A stretch of 64,000 nt of DNA from Raphanus sativus. Taxonomy: Eukaryota; Streptophyta; Magnoliopsida; Brassicales; Brassicaceae. The stretch covers positions 9,672,001 through 9,736,000 of the forward strand of contig NC_079516.1 of the NCBI RefSeq assembly GCF_000801105.2. Reading direction: 5' to 3'. Both the position numbers and the translations under genes were made by a program. Below the pieces are notes generated by a model. It was not told the DNA's origin. It was given only the letters and a program-made list of their open reading frames with translations, and did not search any database. Of the stretch, positions 1 to 14,888 are shown in pieces; the first letter of the stretch is position 1, and every line of letters starts with the position of its first letter.

Positions 1-126
1 TTATGAACAAGCTAGCTTTTGTTGTGTTGTTCTGATTTGAGTTTGAGGCATTTTATGTTTATAGTTTATCTGCGCTAGAGAATTCGCATTTCTGATGGGA
101 TTCTTTTTGACAGGTTTACATTAAAG

Positions 127-2776
127 ATGGATGATAGCTTGTATGATGAGTTTGGTAACTACATTGGACCTGAGATCGAGTCCGACAGAGAGAGTGATGA
201 CGAAATAGAAGACGAGGAGTTCCAGGATAAGCAGCCTGAAGAGGATGGATCAGATGGAGAGCGTGGGCCTGGGGGTTCTAACGGATGGATCACCACGATC
301 AATGACGTGGAGATGGATAACCAGATTGTTCTCCCTGAGGATAAGAAGTACTATCCTACCGCGGAGGAAGTCTACGGGGAGGACGTTGAGACGTTAGTCA
401 TGGATGAGGATGAGCAGCCTCTCGAGATGCCGATTATCAAACCTGTCAGAGATGTCAGATTCGAGGTTGGGGTGAAGGATTCCACGACTTACGTGTCAAC
501 GCAGTTTCTCGTCGGCCTCATGTCTAATCCAGCGCTTATGAGGAATGTTGCTCTTGTGGGTCATATACAGCATGGGAAAACTGTCTTCATGGATATGTTG
601 GTAGAGCAGACGCACCATATGTCTACTTTTAATGCTAAGAACGAGAAGCACATGAAGTATACAGATACAAGAGTTGATGAGCAGGAGAGGAACATTTCGA
701 TCAAGGCGGTTCCGATGTCGCTTGTCCTTGAGGACAGCAGGTCTAAATCATATCTGTGCAATGTCATAGATACTCCGGGTCATGTGAATTTCTCTGATGA
801 AATGACTGCTTCTCTAAGACTCTCTGATGGTGCTGTTCTAATTGTTGACGCTGCTGAAGGAGTGATGGTAAGTGTTTGCTTTTTTTTTAAAGCTAAAGTT
901 GTTATTTGAAATTTGTTACTTGTATTAACGATATGTCTTTCTTTAGGTGAACACTGAGAGGGCTATAAGACATGCAATCCAGGACCATCTTCCTATTGTT
1001 GTTGTGATCAACAAGGTACGTTTCCATGCTATCTTTAATTTGTAAATTTGAGATGCGTTGTGAGATTTATATTTCTATACAGTCTACTTGACCTTTGCAA
1101 TATGTCGATTTTGTTCTCCATCAGGTTGACAGGCTTATTACCGAGCTCAAACTACCTCCAAGGGATGCTTATTACAAGCTGAGGCATACAATTGAAGTCA
1201 TTAATAACCACATATCTGCTGCTTCGACGACTGCTGGAAACTTGCCCCTTATAGACCCTGCAGCTGGAAACGTGTGCTTTGCCAGTGGTACTGCCGGATG
1301 GTCCTTCACTCTGCAGTCTTTTGCTAAACTGTATTCGAAGCTTCATGGGGTGGACATGGACGTGGATAAGTTTGCATCTAAGCTTTGGGGAGATGTGTAT
1401 TATCACCCTGATACTCGGGCGTTCAAGAGAAGTCCTCCAGTAGGTGGTGGGGAAAGAGCATTTGTTCAGTTTATTCTAGAGCCTCTATACAAGATATACA
1501 GTCAAGTGATAGGTGAGCATAAGAAGAGTGTAGAGACCACCCTTGCAGAACTGGGAGTGACCCTGAGTAATAGTGCATATAAGCTGAACGTCAGACCTCT
1601 ACTTAGGTTAGCCTGTAGCTCAGTCTTTGGTTCGTCATCAGGCTTCACTGATATGTTGGTAAAGCACATTCCTTCTCCCAAAGAGGCTGCAGCTAGGAAA
1701 GTGGACCACGCATACACTGGACCCAAAGATTCTGCCATTTATGAAGCAATGGTAGAATGTGATCCGTCTGGACCTCTCATGGTTAATGTGACAAAGCTAT
1801 ACCCCAAATCAGATACTAGTGTGTTTGATGTATTCGGAAGAGTTTACAGCGGTACACTTCAAACAGGGCAAAGCGTACGTGTACTTGGAGAAGGGTATTC
1901 ACCTGAAGATGAAGAGGACATGACTATCAAAGAGGTGACCAAGCTGTGGATATACCAAGCGAGGTATAGGATTCCTGTAAGCAGTGCCCCTCCCGGTTCA
2001 TGGGTTCTGATTGAAGGCGTGGATGCGTCTATCATGAAGACGGCGACGCTCTGCAATGAGAACTACGATGAAGACGTCTTCATATTCCGGGCTCTCCAGT
2101 TTAATACTCTTCCAGTTGTCAAGACTGCTACTGAGCCTTTGAATCCTAGTGAGCTACCTAAAATGGTGGAAGGGCTTAGGAAGATTAGCAAAAGCTATCC
2201 CCTTGCGATTACCAAAGTTGAGGAGTCTGGTGAACATACTATTCTAGGCACAGGGGAGCTGTACCTGGATTCTATCATGAAGGACCTCAGGGAGCTCTAT
2301 TCAGAGGTCGAAGTAAAGGTATGTAATTGTTTTTCTAATTTGGTCGTTCACTGTGATTTGTTTGTTTGGGTCTTTAACTTCATTTCACTTTCTTTAATTT
2401 GTAGGTCGCAGATCCGGTTGTTTCCTTTTGTGAGACAGTGGTTGAATCTTCGTCGATGAAGTGTTTTGCTGAGACACCGAACAAAAAGAACAAAATAACT
2501 ATGGTAAGAGATCTTCCCTTTCCTCTATTACTCCTTATGTATAGGACTGAGATGTTTGGTATAGTGCTCAAGCACAATTACTTTTGTGGCTAATTTGATA
2601 TCTGCTTCATGCCAAAGATCGCAGAGCCATTGGATAGAGGACTTGCAGAGGACATTGAGAATGGTGTCGTAAGCATTGACTGGAACAGAAAACAACTCGG
2701 GGACTTCTTCAAGACGAAATATGACTGGGATTTACTTGCAGCACGTTCCATTTGGGCGTTTGGCCCTGACAAACAG
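127..2776 (+). CDS. GFA1: U5 snRNP GTPase GFA1/CLO (EFTUD2/Snu114 type), 3' end missing
   Basis: Spliceosomal EF-2-like GTPase of the U5 snRNP, acting in the nucleus in pre-mRNA splicing (established for Arabidopsis GFA1/CLO, yeast Snu114, human EFTUD2). Exons 127-867, 947-1015, 1125-2318, 2405-2503 and 2618-2776 are each a multiple of three and give 754 residues of a protein usually near 985. An acidic N-terminus starts [12 protein letters not shown]. GTPase motifs are GHIQHGKT (G1), DTPGH (G3) and NKVD (G4, across the exon 2/3 junction), followed by EF-2-like domains. The ATG at 127 lies 13 bases after a 3' splice site (ends at 113), so the window opens in a 5'-UTR intron. The donor after 2776 is good, but no further exon appears before the N gap at 2920 and none follows it, so about 230 C-terminal residues are absent. 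Whether the gene is truly broken or lost to assembly cannot be told. Confidence 0.93.
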
Positions 2777-2919
2777 GTGAAAATGCATTGTTTGTTTTCT
2801 TAAAAGCCCAAAAATTTTCAGCCCTCGCTTTATCTTTATGGTTGCTTTGTGATATGGCTCTAGCAAGTGTAACGTGTTTTGGCTAATTCATATCTTGACT
2901 GTTGGTTTCTTACTGATCA

Positions 2920-3019
2920 NNNNNNNNNNNNNNNNNNNNNNNNNNNNNNNNNNNNNNNNNNNNNNNNNNNNNNNNNNNNNNNNNNNNNNNNNNNNNNNNN
3001 NNNNNNNNNNNNNNNNNNN
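2920..3019. other. Assembly gap (100 N)
   Basis: A run of exactly 100 N, the usual placeholder for a gap of unknown size. GFA1 is cut on its left. On its right the sequence starts in the poly-T end of a SINE, and the rest of GFA1 does not follow. Confidence 0.99.
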
Positions 3020-3215
3020 TTTTTTTGGATTATACAGAGGTATCCTGGCTTTCACAGAAGTGGGTCCAGACTAGTCACGTTTTGCTAGCCATACGTATCA
3101 GTCCACAATGTCGTCTCTTGTCCGGCGATGCCGAAAGGTTAGTTCTCCAGTAACCAGCGGGATTCGAACCCAGGTCTGTATTGGGGCCGAAGCTCCCTCA
3201 AGACCAGATATCGAA
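3020..3215 (-). mobile_element. tRNA-derived SINE (minus strand)
   Basis: On the minus strand a perfect RNA polymerase III B box (GGTTCGAATCC, plus positions 3160-3170) is preceded about 36 bases upstream by a good A-box match (TGGTCTTGAGG, plus 3195-3206). About 130 bases of body follow, ending in an A-rich tail (plus-strand T run at 3020-3026). This head-body-tail layout is that of plant SINEs. The tail runs into the N gap, so the target duplication cannot be checked. Confidence 0.7.
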
Positions 3216-3286
3216 CTTGATTAAAAAATGAGAATCAAGGAGAGGGAATAGAAAGAATCAGTCTCTGCCCTCATTTAACCGAATAA

Positions 3287-3536
3287 GAGCATGCTTTATC
3301 AGTGAATTTTATGGGAGGTTCACAAAAAAAATATTATTTTTTTTTACTGTTGATTTTTTTTTAAAGGAATAATCGAACCAACCGCGGACCGCCACGTGTC
3401 GAATGGTCCGCGAATAATGATGATACAGATTCAATGAGAAGAACTCGCGGGGAAAGGTTTATAAAAATTGATTTATTTAATATTTTTTTTGGGGAATTTG
3501 GTGAACCTCGTTTAACATCCCCCAATAGGGATGCTC
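3287..3536. mobile_element. Tourist-like MITE (PIF/Harbinger type), TAA target duplication
   Basis: The element begins GAGCATGCTTTATC and ends in the inverted GATGCTC. Subterminal GGAGGTTCAC (near 3315) and GTGAACCTC (near 3501) are also inverted. TAA flanks it at 3284-3286 and 3537-3539, the 3-bp duplication expected for PIF/Harbinger MITEs. It has no coding capacity. Confidence 0.75.
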
Positions 3537-3539
3537 TAA

Positions 3540-4606
3540 CTAGACGTCACGCGCCCTTCTTTGCCACACGTAAATATTTAGCTGCAGAATCTGAACCTGA
3601 CACAACTGACATACTATCTGACACATGATACAATAACACTAGCCCAAATTCGGCTACAGCTAAACCTCTAGCAACTCTCTCACCTTGCGTGGATAGGGAG
3701 GTAATTGCGCGGTCCCTTGATACCCGGGTATGCAAATACAGTTTTTATATTGATGAGTCCTACCCTAATTACCGATTTAAAATTAGGATATGATGAAACA
3801 GGCCTTTTATTCCCCTATTATTCCATTTTTCCCAATCACATTCTAAATATAAGATAAACCAATCATATGTCATTTAAAATAATTATATTATAGGCGTTCG
3901 GTGTGGTTTTGATTGACTCAGATATTATCAAAGTTGTTGTTTTTTGCTTGAAGAAAAAAAAATGGAGGAGAAAGAAATCCAAAAGTCACAGCTATGCACA
4001 ACGAGTTTCAGATTTGCGAGAAATCTCTCTTACCTGGAAGAAAAACTCTCGGGTACGTTTAAAGACTGAAGACAAAAAGTTTCGAACATTTTCAGATTAA
4101 TAAACATACCTTTTGAGTAATCGTTTGTTTTGTCGGCAACTTTAACTAGTCTTCTTTCGGTTACATCAAGATTTTTGACGTAAATAATTAATTCACAATC
4201 AAAAACAAAAGAAACACATGCAGGAGAGAAGTTGTACTGAAAGTCTGAAAACATTAATGAAGAACTAAACAATACACACGGCAAGAGGAAGAAAAACAAA
4301 ACACACGGATGTTATTGAAAAAGCATATTAATGGTTTCAAAGTCAAAAACTTGAACTTTCAAGAAATGCCTACTCGCCGGTAGTCTCGTTCACCTTCGTC
4401 TCTCTGTTTATATTATGACATAAAAGACTTATTTCATGATTGCAAATAAACAAAGAAAGAAAGAAGTGGACAAAATAAAGTAATACTATAAACTGCGTTC
4501 TGAATTTTAAATTCTGTGGAAACTATAGATAATTAGATAGTATTTACGGGGAGAAAACTTTTCAAAAATTAGGCTATTCTCGCTTGAGGTTGTTCTGTGA
4601 GCTCTA
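3540..4606. other. Intergenic region upstream of the MLO gene
   Basis: AT-rich, without a convincing ORF or conserved repeat. It holds the presumed MLO promoter and 5' leader; I could not single out a reliable TATA box or regulatory site. Confidence 0.5.
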
Positions 4607-7600
4607 ATGGCTGATGATAAGGTGTATGAAAGAACGCTACAGCAGACTTCCACGTGGGCGGTCGCCGTGGTTTGCTTCTTCTTGCTTCTAATTTCGATCA
4701 TCATTGAGAAACTGATTCACAAATTAGGAACAGTAAGTCCCTTTTTTATTTACCTCTTTCTCCTTCTTGAATCTTGATTCTCTGTTTCTGAGTCAGTTTT
4801 TAGGTGTTCTTGATTCTCTGTTCTTCTTTTTGCTCTGTTTCTGAGGCTTTTTATTTCTTCTTGGTTCTTTGTTTCTTCTTTTTTGCTTCTGTTTCTGTGT
4901 TAGTTTAGTTCTTCATCATCCCAAAATTTAAATTTGATCTCATAGATTAAAAGTAATTTATGTTCGAAAACAGCCAAATCCAAAAGGTGGTTTATTTTAT
5001 TTAATTTTTGTGTTTGCGTTGGTTTCATAATGATGTTGCTCTGTTTCTGATGCTAAAACATAATAACAAATCCATCTACTTATGACAGTGGTTTAAAAGG
5101 AAGAATAAAAAGCTCTGTATGAAGCTCTTGAAAAGGTGAAAGCAGGTAAAAAAAGGCTCTGAATATTAGTTTTAAATTTTATTATTTCCCTCCCAAAGAT
5201 TTATTTAAATATAGAGCTTAGTCTTCTTTTTGCTTGTAATGACTTAAATGTAAAATTTGCAGAGCTTATGCTGATGGGGTTCATCTCACTACTGCTAACA
5301 ATTGGACAAAACTATATCTCACAAATTTGCATCTCCGAGAGCGTCGCAGCATCAATGCGCCCTTGCAGTAGATCCGAAGAGTTGAAAAAGTACCCACCTA
5401 AGAAAGAAGATACGGGAAATGACCAAGGAGATGACGAAAACTCGGGTCGAAAGCTTCTGGAGTTAGTCGAATCTTTCATTCCTCGAAGAAGTTTGGCTAC
5501 CAAAGGCTATGACAAGTGTGCAGAGAAGGTAAACAACTTCACTCTTCATCAGAAATCTTATCTTTAATTATGTAAAACCCTTATTTCGAAATTTTTGACA
5601 TATGATTCTTTAAATGTTTGTTTCCAGGGACAAGTGGCTTTTGTATCGTCCTACGGGATGCATCAGCTGCATATATTCATTTTCGTTCTTGCTGTTTGTC
5701 ATGTGATCTACTGCATTCTTACTTATGCTTTGGGAAAGACCAAGGTACATTCTCTCACGTTACTTACATCCACATTATGGTCAAAACTGGTTGAGATCTT
5801 GCTTCTTTTTTTTTTGCTAAAGAATGGATTTACCTTTGTTTCTTACTTCAACATCAGATGAGAAGATGGAAGAGGTGGGAAGAGGAGACAAAGACAATTG
5901 AATATCAGTATTCACACGGTATATACATATAGCTTACAAACTTTGAACAGATGAGACAAAGACAACGAGGCATCTTTTTTGAGTAATGCAGATCCTGAGA
6001 GGTTTAGGTTTGCGAGGGATACATCTTTCGGGCGTAGACATCTTAACTTCTGGAGCAAATCGACTGTTACACTGTGGATCGCATGTTTCTTCAGACAGTT
6101 TTTTGGATCAGTAACCAAAGTTGATTACTTAACGCTGAGACATGGTTTCATTATGGTAAAACAACTCAAAACCTTTTTGGTCTTCTCTTTAAATCTTAAG
6201 ACAAAGTTCTCACGTCATTTCAAATGATCTTTTGTTCTTCTTCTTCTTCAGGCTCATTTGGCTCCAGGGAGTGATGCGAGGTTCGATTTCCGAAAGTACA
6301 TTCAGAGATCATTAGAAGAAGACTTCAAAACTATCGTCGAGATCAGTCCTGTTATATGGTTTGTGGCCGTGCTATTCCTCCTGACCAACACAAACGGTAC
6401 AATCATCTTCAAAATATCTCTTAAAACCCTTTCACAACTTTCCCAAAACTAATATATATATTTTTGATCTTTCTTTCTTATGAACAGGATTGAATTCTTA
6501 CCTCTGGCAACCATTCATTCCCTTAGTAGTAAGCAACAAAACCTCTTACAAGAAGCATTTTTCGGTTACGGTTACGTCTCTTTAACAAGGATGAATGTAT
6601 AAAAACAAACAAACTGCAGGTGATACTTATAGTTGGAACAAAACTTCAAGTGATAATAACAAAACTAGGACTTCTAATCCAAGAGAAAGGGGACATAGTG
6701 AAAGGCATGCCGCTTGTTCAGCCCGGTGATCATCTCTTCTGGTTCGGTCGTCCTCGTTTCATTCTCTTCCTCGTTCACTTAGTCCTTTTCACGGTACCAT
6801 ATACATAAACTTTCACAATCTTTTTCCTTCTTCCTTACAACAAAAGAAAACATGATTGAAAACAAATATTAAAAAAACAAACATGTTTGCCAATTTGCAG
6901 AATGCGTTTCAACTAGCCTTCTTTGCCTGGACTACGGTAAGCAAGCATAGTAATTCCACATTCTCCATCACCAATTTCTCAAGCAGCCTTTACTGAAGAA
7001 ATACACACTTGTTGTTTTTTCTATAGTATGAGTTCAAGCTCGAGAACTGTTTCCACAAGAACACTGTAGATGTTGTCATCAGAATCTCAGTTGGGTAAGT
7101 AAAATCTTTAAGATTTAACCAATCATACCCCTTTAAAATCTAACAAAGTCACAATCTGTCAATCTATGCAGAGTTGTTGTACAGGTTCTTTGCAGCTATG
7201 TTACTCTTCCTCTTTACGCTCTTGTTACTCAGGTACAAAGACATAAAACTAAGCAATAGAGTGTGGAACTTTTTCAGTTTAAAATTCTGAACGTTTTGAA
7301 TATTTTTGTGTAGATGGGTTCCAAGATGAAACCAACAGTGTTCAACGAGAGAGTAGCGATCGCTTTAAAGAGTTGGCATCACACAGCTAAGAAGCAGATG
7401 AAACATGGAAGAACCTCAGAGTCAACGACGCCTTTCTCTAGCCGTCCAGCTACACCATCACACGGTTCTTCTCCGATCCATCTCCTCCACAACGTCCACA
7501 AACGAAGCAGAAGCGCTGATGAAAGTTTCGCTAACTCAATATCTCCGAGGAGAAACTCTGACTTCGATACGTGGGATGTTGAGTCTCAACAGGAACCTTC

Positions 7601-7775
7601 TTCTTCTTCTTCCGCGAAGCATCATTCTAGGTTTAGGGAAGGAGACTCAGAGAACATGAGGAAGCCTTCTTCTTCTTCTTCAGCTGTGGAGCTTCCTCCT
7701 GGACCTGGACAAATAAGAACTCACCAGCATGAGATTAGTAGTATTAGCTTGAGGGATTTTTCTTTTAAGCGATGA
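4607..7775 (+). CDS. MLO6: MLO-family seven-transmembrane protein (clade V, MLO6-like) with an apparent 1-base deletion in exon 2
   Basis: MLO proteins are plasma-membrane proteins with seven transmembrane segments and a C-terminal calmodulin-binding region. Clade V members (Arabidopsis MLO2, MLO6, MLO12) are needed for powdery mildew entry. Thirteen exons: 4607-4732, 5089-5145, 5263-5528, 5628-5744, 5858-5918, 5992-6155, 6252-6396, 6488-6528, 6620-6793, 6901-6936, 7027-7094, 7172-7232, 7314-7775. Family signatures include ETSTWAVA-like [39 protein letters not shown] and [12 protein letters not shown]; the tail carries SWHHTAKK and ends [11 protein letters not shown]. Exon lengths sum to 1778, one short of a multiple of three. 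The break is at the A5 run near 5107-5111 in exon 2: one more A restores the family reading frame (about 592 residues; the Arabidopsis protein is of similar length). Everything else is intact. It may be a true null allele or a homopolymer sequencing error. MLO6 is assigned by sequence and by position beside LHCA3. Confidence 0.88.
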
Positions 7776-8294
7776 TTTTTCTTTCTTATATTGATTATTT
7801 ATTAATATGTTTATAAGTTTCTATGGAAACAGTGTTCTTGTGTACATTTCACCTTTTTTATATATAATTATTTCTCGTTTTAAATCTGTCACTTTTCAAC
7901 TTTTAGCTACCAAAGTGTTATCTTATTGCTATAGACAATGTCTCAGGAAAAAATCTATGGAAAAGAAAACTCTGAGCTAGCTAAAAAAATGTTCACATTG
8001 ATATTCTTTGTGATGAGTGTGCTTTTCAAGCGTTACATAATTTCATAACAATTAAATATTTTAACTGAGTTTTTTTGGTTATTGCTAAATACCAACCATT
8101 AATCCTAGAAGTTGTTTCATTATGGCCACTGATATTGTCATTTCTTACAAAAGACGAATATGTTTACACATGGTGTTACAACACAAAGAAACTGATGGTA
8201 CCAAAGAGAAAGAAACAAGACTGTAGGATACAAGAGAATGGGAGACCAACAGACAACACCATGGGATGGTATGATATGATATGTTATGATCACC
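7776..8294. other. Convergent intergenic region between MLO and LHCA3
   Basis: Holds the 3' UTRs of two convergent genes. The T-rich, TATATAA-containing stretch just after 7775 is a plausible poly(A) region. No other gene is seen. Confidence 0.5.
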
Positions 8295-9289
8295 TCAGTG
8301 GAACTTGAGGCTGGTCAAGACATTGTTGTTGACGGGATCCGCCAAATGATCAAGAAGGTTCTGGTAAGGTCCCACACCGGTCACTAGTCCCTGGATAAAA
8401 TAGCCAAGGATGGCGAGCATTGCCAGTCTACCGTTCTTGACCTCCTTGAGTTTCAACTCCTTCATCGACTTCTCGTCTTTTCCAAACCCTAGAGGGTTGA
8501 AGAAAGGTCCACCGGGGTAAGCCGGGTTACCTGAACCGGCGAAACCTTTCTCTAGACCCAAGAAGTATTGTTTACCCATAGATCCTGGGTTGTACCAGTC
8601 CTGCAACCTCCTGTGCTCAGCAAAACCCATCAAAGCCATCTCGAGAACAAAGAGTGTGTAAGGGTCTGCCCAGTAGCTGTACGTCCCTGCAGGTGGAATC
8701 ACACCGGTCTGGAACCAGGGAAGAGCAGTGTCTGCTGGAATCAGACCGGCCTTTCCTAGAATCTCAGGTGCAATAGCTCCAGCTGCACCCAACATAGCAA
8801 ACCGCCCGTTGATGATCTCTCCGTAGGCTAGCCATCTCGGCTCGATGAACCCTCCAGTACCCTCTGGGTCTGAAAGACCAAGCGGGTCAAATCCAAAGTC
8901 GCCAGGTAAGCTGCAGAATCACAGCAACTCTCCAGTTAAAGAAATCAGTTTTCTAATAAACTTTACACGTCTTGAAGATTAAAGAAATCAAATCTTTGTA
9001 ATTATTACCTGCCATCCAAGTAAGAGAGACTCTGTGATGATGCAAACCACAATTGCCTGTTTGCTCCTTGCTGAAACCAAAACACACAAATCCACGATCA
9101 GAAACTATTCAGTTCACACTGTTTGTTAAGTAAATAGAGAGCATCATGTACCTTGGCAGGTGGAGTTGAGGCAGCCTTAACAACCAACTTCCTCTGTGAT
9201 ACGGACACAGCTGGTTTTGTGCCGAATATCTGTCTAGCTGTCTGAACAGAGGAGGTAAGTGAAGAAGACACAAGCGCTTGTGCTGCCAT
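8295..9289 (-). CDS. LHCA3: Photosystem I chlorophyll a/b-binding protein Lhca3
   Basis: Light-harvesting antenna of photosystem I: it binds chlorophylls and carotenoids in the thylakoid membrane and passes energy to the PSI core. Exons on the minus strand are 9289-9152, 9070-9009 and 8910-8295 (816 nt, in frame, 271 residues; Arabidopsis Lhca3 is 273). The Ser/Thr-rich N-terminus ([11 protein letters not shown]) is a chloroplast transit peptide, and mature sequence follows around KAASTPPAK. The LHC motifs are present: [20 protein letters not shown] (helix 1, ExxNGRxAM), [15 protein letters not shown] (helix 2) and [20 protein letters not shown] (helix 3). Nothing is broken. Likely light-regulated; see the G-box upstream. 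Confidence 0.97.
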
Positions 9290-9469
9290 TTTTTTTGCTT
9301 AAACTTTTTCTCTTCTGTCACCAAGAGACGATGATTATTGAGTAATGGTCTGCAGGGAACTGTTAAAGAGTACAAGGAACAAGGTCCACTAGAACTACTT
9401 GTGGTTTTGAATTAGCCCAACTGGTTTTGGTCAGATTAGATTAGTATCTGCTTCACCAACTACATCTGC

Positions 9470-9477
9470 CCACGTGG
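9470..9477 (-). promoter_or_regulatory. G-box in the LHCA3 promoter
   Basis: CCACGTGG lies about 180 bases upstream of the LHCA3 ATG. GATAAG-type I-box/GATA motifs occur nearby (plus strand near 9489, minus strand near 9513). G-box with I-box is the classic arrangement in light-regulated photosynthesis genes. Function is inferred from the motif. Confidence 0.5.
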
Positions 9478-9782
9478 CAACATGAGTTGGATAAGAGATT
9501 TTGTTTGTGTTTTTTCTTATCTACCACACAAGAGCGAAAATAGTCTTTACATTAAAGCCAAGTGGATAAAAAAAATTATCAAATGATTTATTTATTGGCA
9601 AATTTGAATAGATATCTACCTCTGTGGTTAAAAGAACAACTTGGCTTTACTTTTAGCATGAATCAGTTCCCCATTGAACTATATAAATCAATTCAAATTT
9701 AAGTACAATATGTAAATTGTTTCAAATTGTATTGGCCGTTTGCTTCAGTTTTTTTTTTCCTGAAACACACCTTTTGCTTCAG

Positions 9783-10097
9783 TTAAATCGTAAAATTCAC
9801 AGCATTAAAGATTGGTAAGTCTCGAGGGTTGGCTCGAGTGCCTCTCACTGGCCCAGAACCATTAAATAAGTTGAAGATGTTAGACCGACGACCAGCCCAC
9901 CAGCACTCTTTATGAATCTCTCTACATTGGTCATATTGGTATATATTTTCTTGTTGGAAAATATACTGTGGATCACCGATATATATTTCGACTTTATCAT
10001 CTTCTTCTACTAGAAAGAGTATTTCATTACCATTCACATTTGACTTCATCATTCTGAGTCTAAAATCTTTTGTAAGCATTTTTCTAATTTTTTGCAT
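9783..10097 (-). CDS. Unrecognised 104-residue ORF, possible gene fragment
   Basis: An ATG-started ORF of 104 residues with mixed, non-repetitive composition, including HKECWWAGRRSNIFNLF and GPVRGTRANPRDLPIFNAV. The sequence looks protein-like, but I do not recognise the family. There is no clear upstream exon. It lies between LHCA3 and receptor kinase A, and could be a relic of a captured gene or chance. Confidence 0.25.
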   Translation of the reverse strand: MQKIRKMLTKDFRLRMMKSNVNGNEILFLVEEDDKVEIYIGDPQYIFQQENIYQYDQCREIHKECWWAGRRSNIFNLFNGSGPVRGTRANPRDLPIFNAVNFTI

Positions 10098-10439
10098 AAT
10101 TCATTTTTTCGAGGATTAAAACTCAAACTTTTTGCTTGAAAAATTGCTTTATCTGAGATTTGAAATCTAAACATAAGTGCAGAAACTTTAAAACTTTGAT
10201 CAATAGACTACAGTGCTTCCACGTGTGTTCTTGTATTATTTTCTGGTCATTTACTTAAGTCCGCTCATCATTTTGTTATTTTGTCTAGTGGTTTGTATGA
10301 GAATGTAACAAATCCATCCGGTGAATTCCAGGTTAACTTTGCAGAGCATCGACCCCAACCTTTCAATTTTAAATCCTCACTGATTTCATAATTAGACTGT
10401 TAGTGCGTTTGACATTCACCTTTTAACAACCCTTCTACA

Positions 10440-11330
10440 TGACAAGTTGTCACCAATTCTCACAAGACAATTTGTCACCAATTTCCACAAGACAAACTAT
10501 CACCCGTTGATCAGATAAATTGGTGACAACTTGTGCTGTGGGAAAGTTATTAAAGGTGAGGTTAGAGCTGGGAATTTGAGTTTTTACCCACGGGTCCCGT
10601 CCCATTTGATCCGCTGCGGAGCGGATGTGGGTCGACCGATTCAAAAAATTCAACATGCGGGTGCCAGTCGAGTCGAGTTTAAGCGGAACGGGTGCGGGTC
10701 GGCCGGATTTGAATCGCGGGTACCCGCTGACCCGCAAAAAAACTTATTTTTTTTCAAAGAAAAAAATAAAAAATTTGTAAAAATATATATAAAATATATA
10801 TGCAATATTAGAAAATTATATAATCTTAATTATAAATATCTATTTTTAATTATAAATATATAATTTTACAAATTTAATAAAATTTAGTTAAACTATCTAA
10901 TTGACTAAAAATATTCAAAATAACAAATAAAACAAATTAGAAAAATATTTTGAATACTCTTAAATATCTAAATCATCACATTTAACATATATAAAAAGAT
11001 TAACATATTTAACTAATTTCAGATCTATTCGGATTTTAGTTCAGATTTTAGTTCGGAATATAATAAAGTTCCAAAATACTAACTTCATAAGTTCCGTTTG
11101 TTTATTTTTGTATAACAGTTCGAATCTGGTTTCGGCTTTTACGGTTCGAATTTAGGTAGATTTTTTGGGTTGGAGTAAAAGCTCTCAAGCCGAACATAGA
11201 TAGATGTTTATATATTTCCTTTTGTCAAACAAAATAAAAATAAAATAAATGTGTATATATATATATACAGTATATATATCGCTGGTTCATGGTTGACGGG
11301 ATAAAACGGAATTAGGTTTAACGAATTAAC
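10440..11330. repeat. Repeat-rich intergenic segment with GC-rich GGGT/ACCC block
   Basis: A short direct repeat (ACAAGACAA..TGTCACCAA, about three copies, 10439-10520) is followed by a GC-rich block (10575-10735) full of CGGGT, ACCCG and GCGGAT words, including CGGGTACCCG. A long AT-rich tract then contains GGTTCG-type words (11040-11160). Similar blocks occur at 25.3-25.8, 26.6-27.3 and 37.0-37.7 kb. This looks like degenerate DNA-transposon material, but I could not define ends. Confidence 0.4.
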
Positions 11331-11335
11331 AAATA

Positions 11336-11382
11336 CATGGAAATGACACAATTTTAAATACGAGGTCAACCATTGCACGCTC
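11336..11382. promoter_or_regulatory. Conserved promoter block with W-box core, locus A
   Basis: AAATGACAC..GAGGTCAACCATT, about 300 bases before the locus A ATG. It recurs before locus B (19952-19997) and, diverged, before D (32821-32870) and C (27697-27745). It contains GGTCAAC, the complement of the WRKY core TTGAC. The neighbour conservation is visible; WRKY control is inferred. Confidence 0.45.
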
Positions 11383-11668
11383 AATTCCTTAATTTAAGTT
11401 AAATACTGGAATTCAAAGATTCAATGCATTTGGCTAACCGGTAAGCATTAGTATTACTATTTAATTTGCATTATAGAACAAGGATTAAGTTGATCGTGAA
11501 TAAAGTAATATAGAATCGTGGAAGATCGGCACTTGATCAACATTGTTTAGAGAATTTTACTTCACTAAGTATTGAGTTTTGTTTTCTTGGCTTACTTTTC
11601 TCTTGCATACTTGTTCGTCTCTTACATTAATCTTAAAAGAGATTGTTCTTGGAGACACAAGAACGCTC

Positions 11669-14665
<2,997 letters not shown>

Positions 14666-14888
14666 GGGAAAAATTAAATGTTCGATGGAAATTGTAGAGC
14701 TGAGGAATGCTTATATTGTGAAATCAATTCTACAATCAATGAAAAACTCATCGATGAGTTTGTGAAGTTGTGAAACCAAAAAACTTTCGCAATAAAGCAG
14801 AATCAAAACCAAAATAAATCTATTTAAAAAAAAAACAGCACGCAGTAAGAATCTCAAGATAAAGAGAGTGTCATACATAATAATAAGA

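Noticed and set aside
10531..10863. 110-codon plus-strand frame in the GGGT-rich block
   Set aside because: Repeat-derived composition, mirrored by a minus-strand frame over the same bases; no family match.
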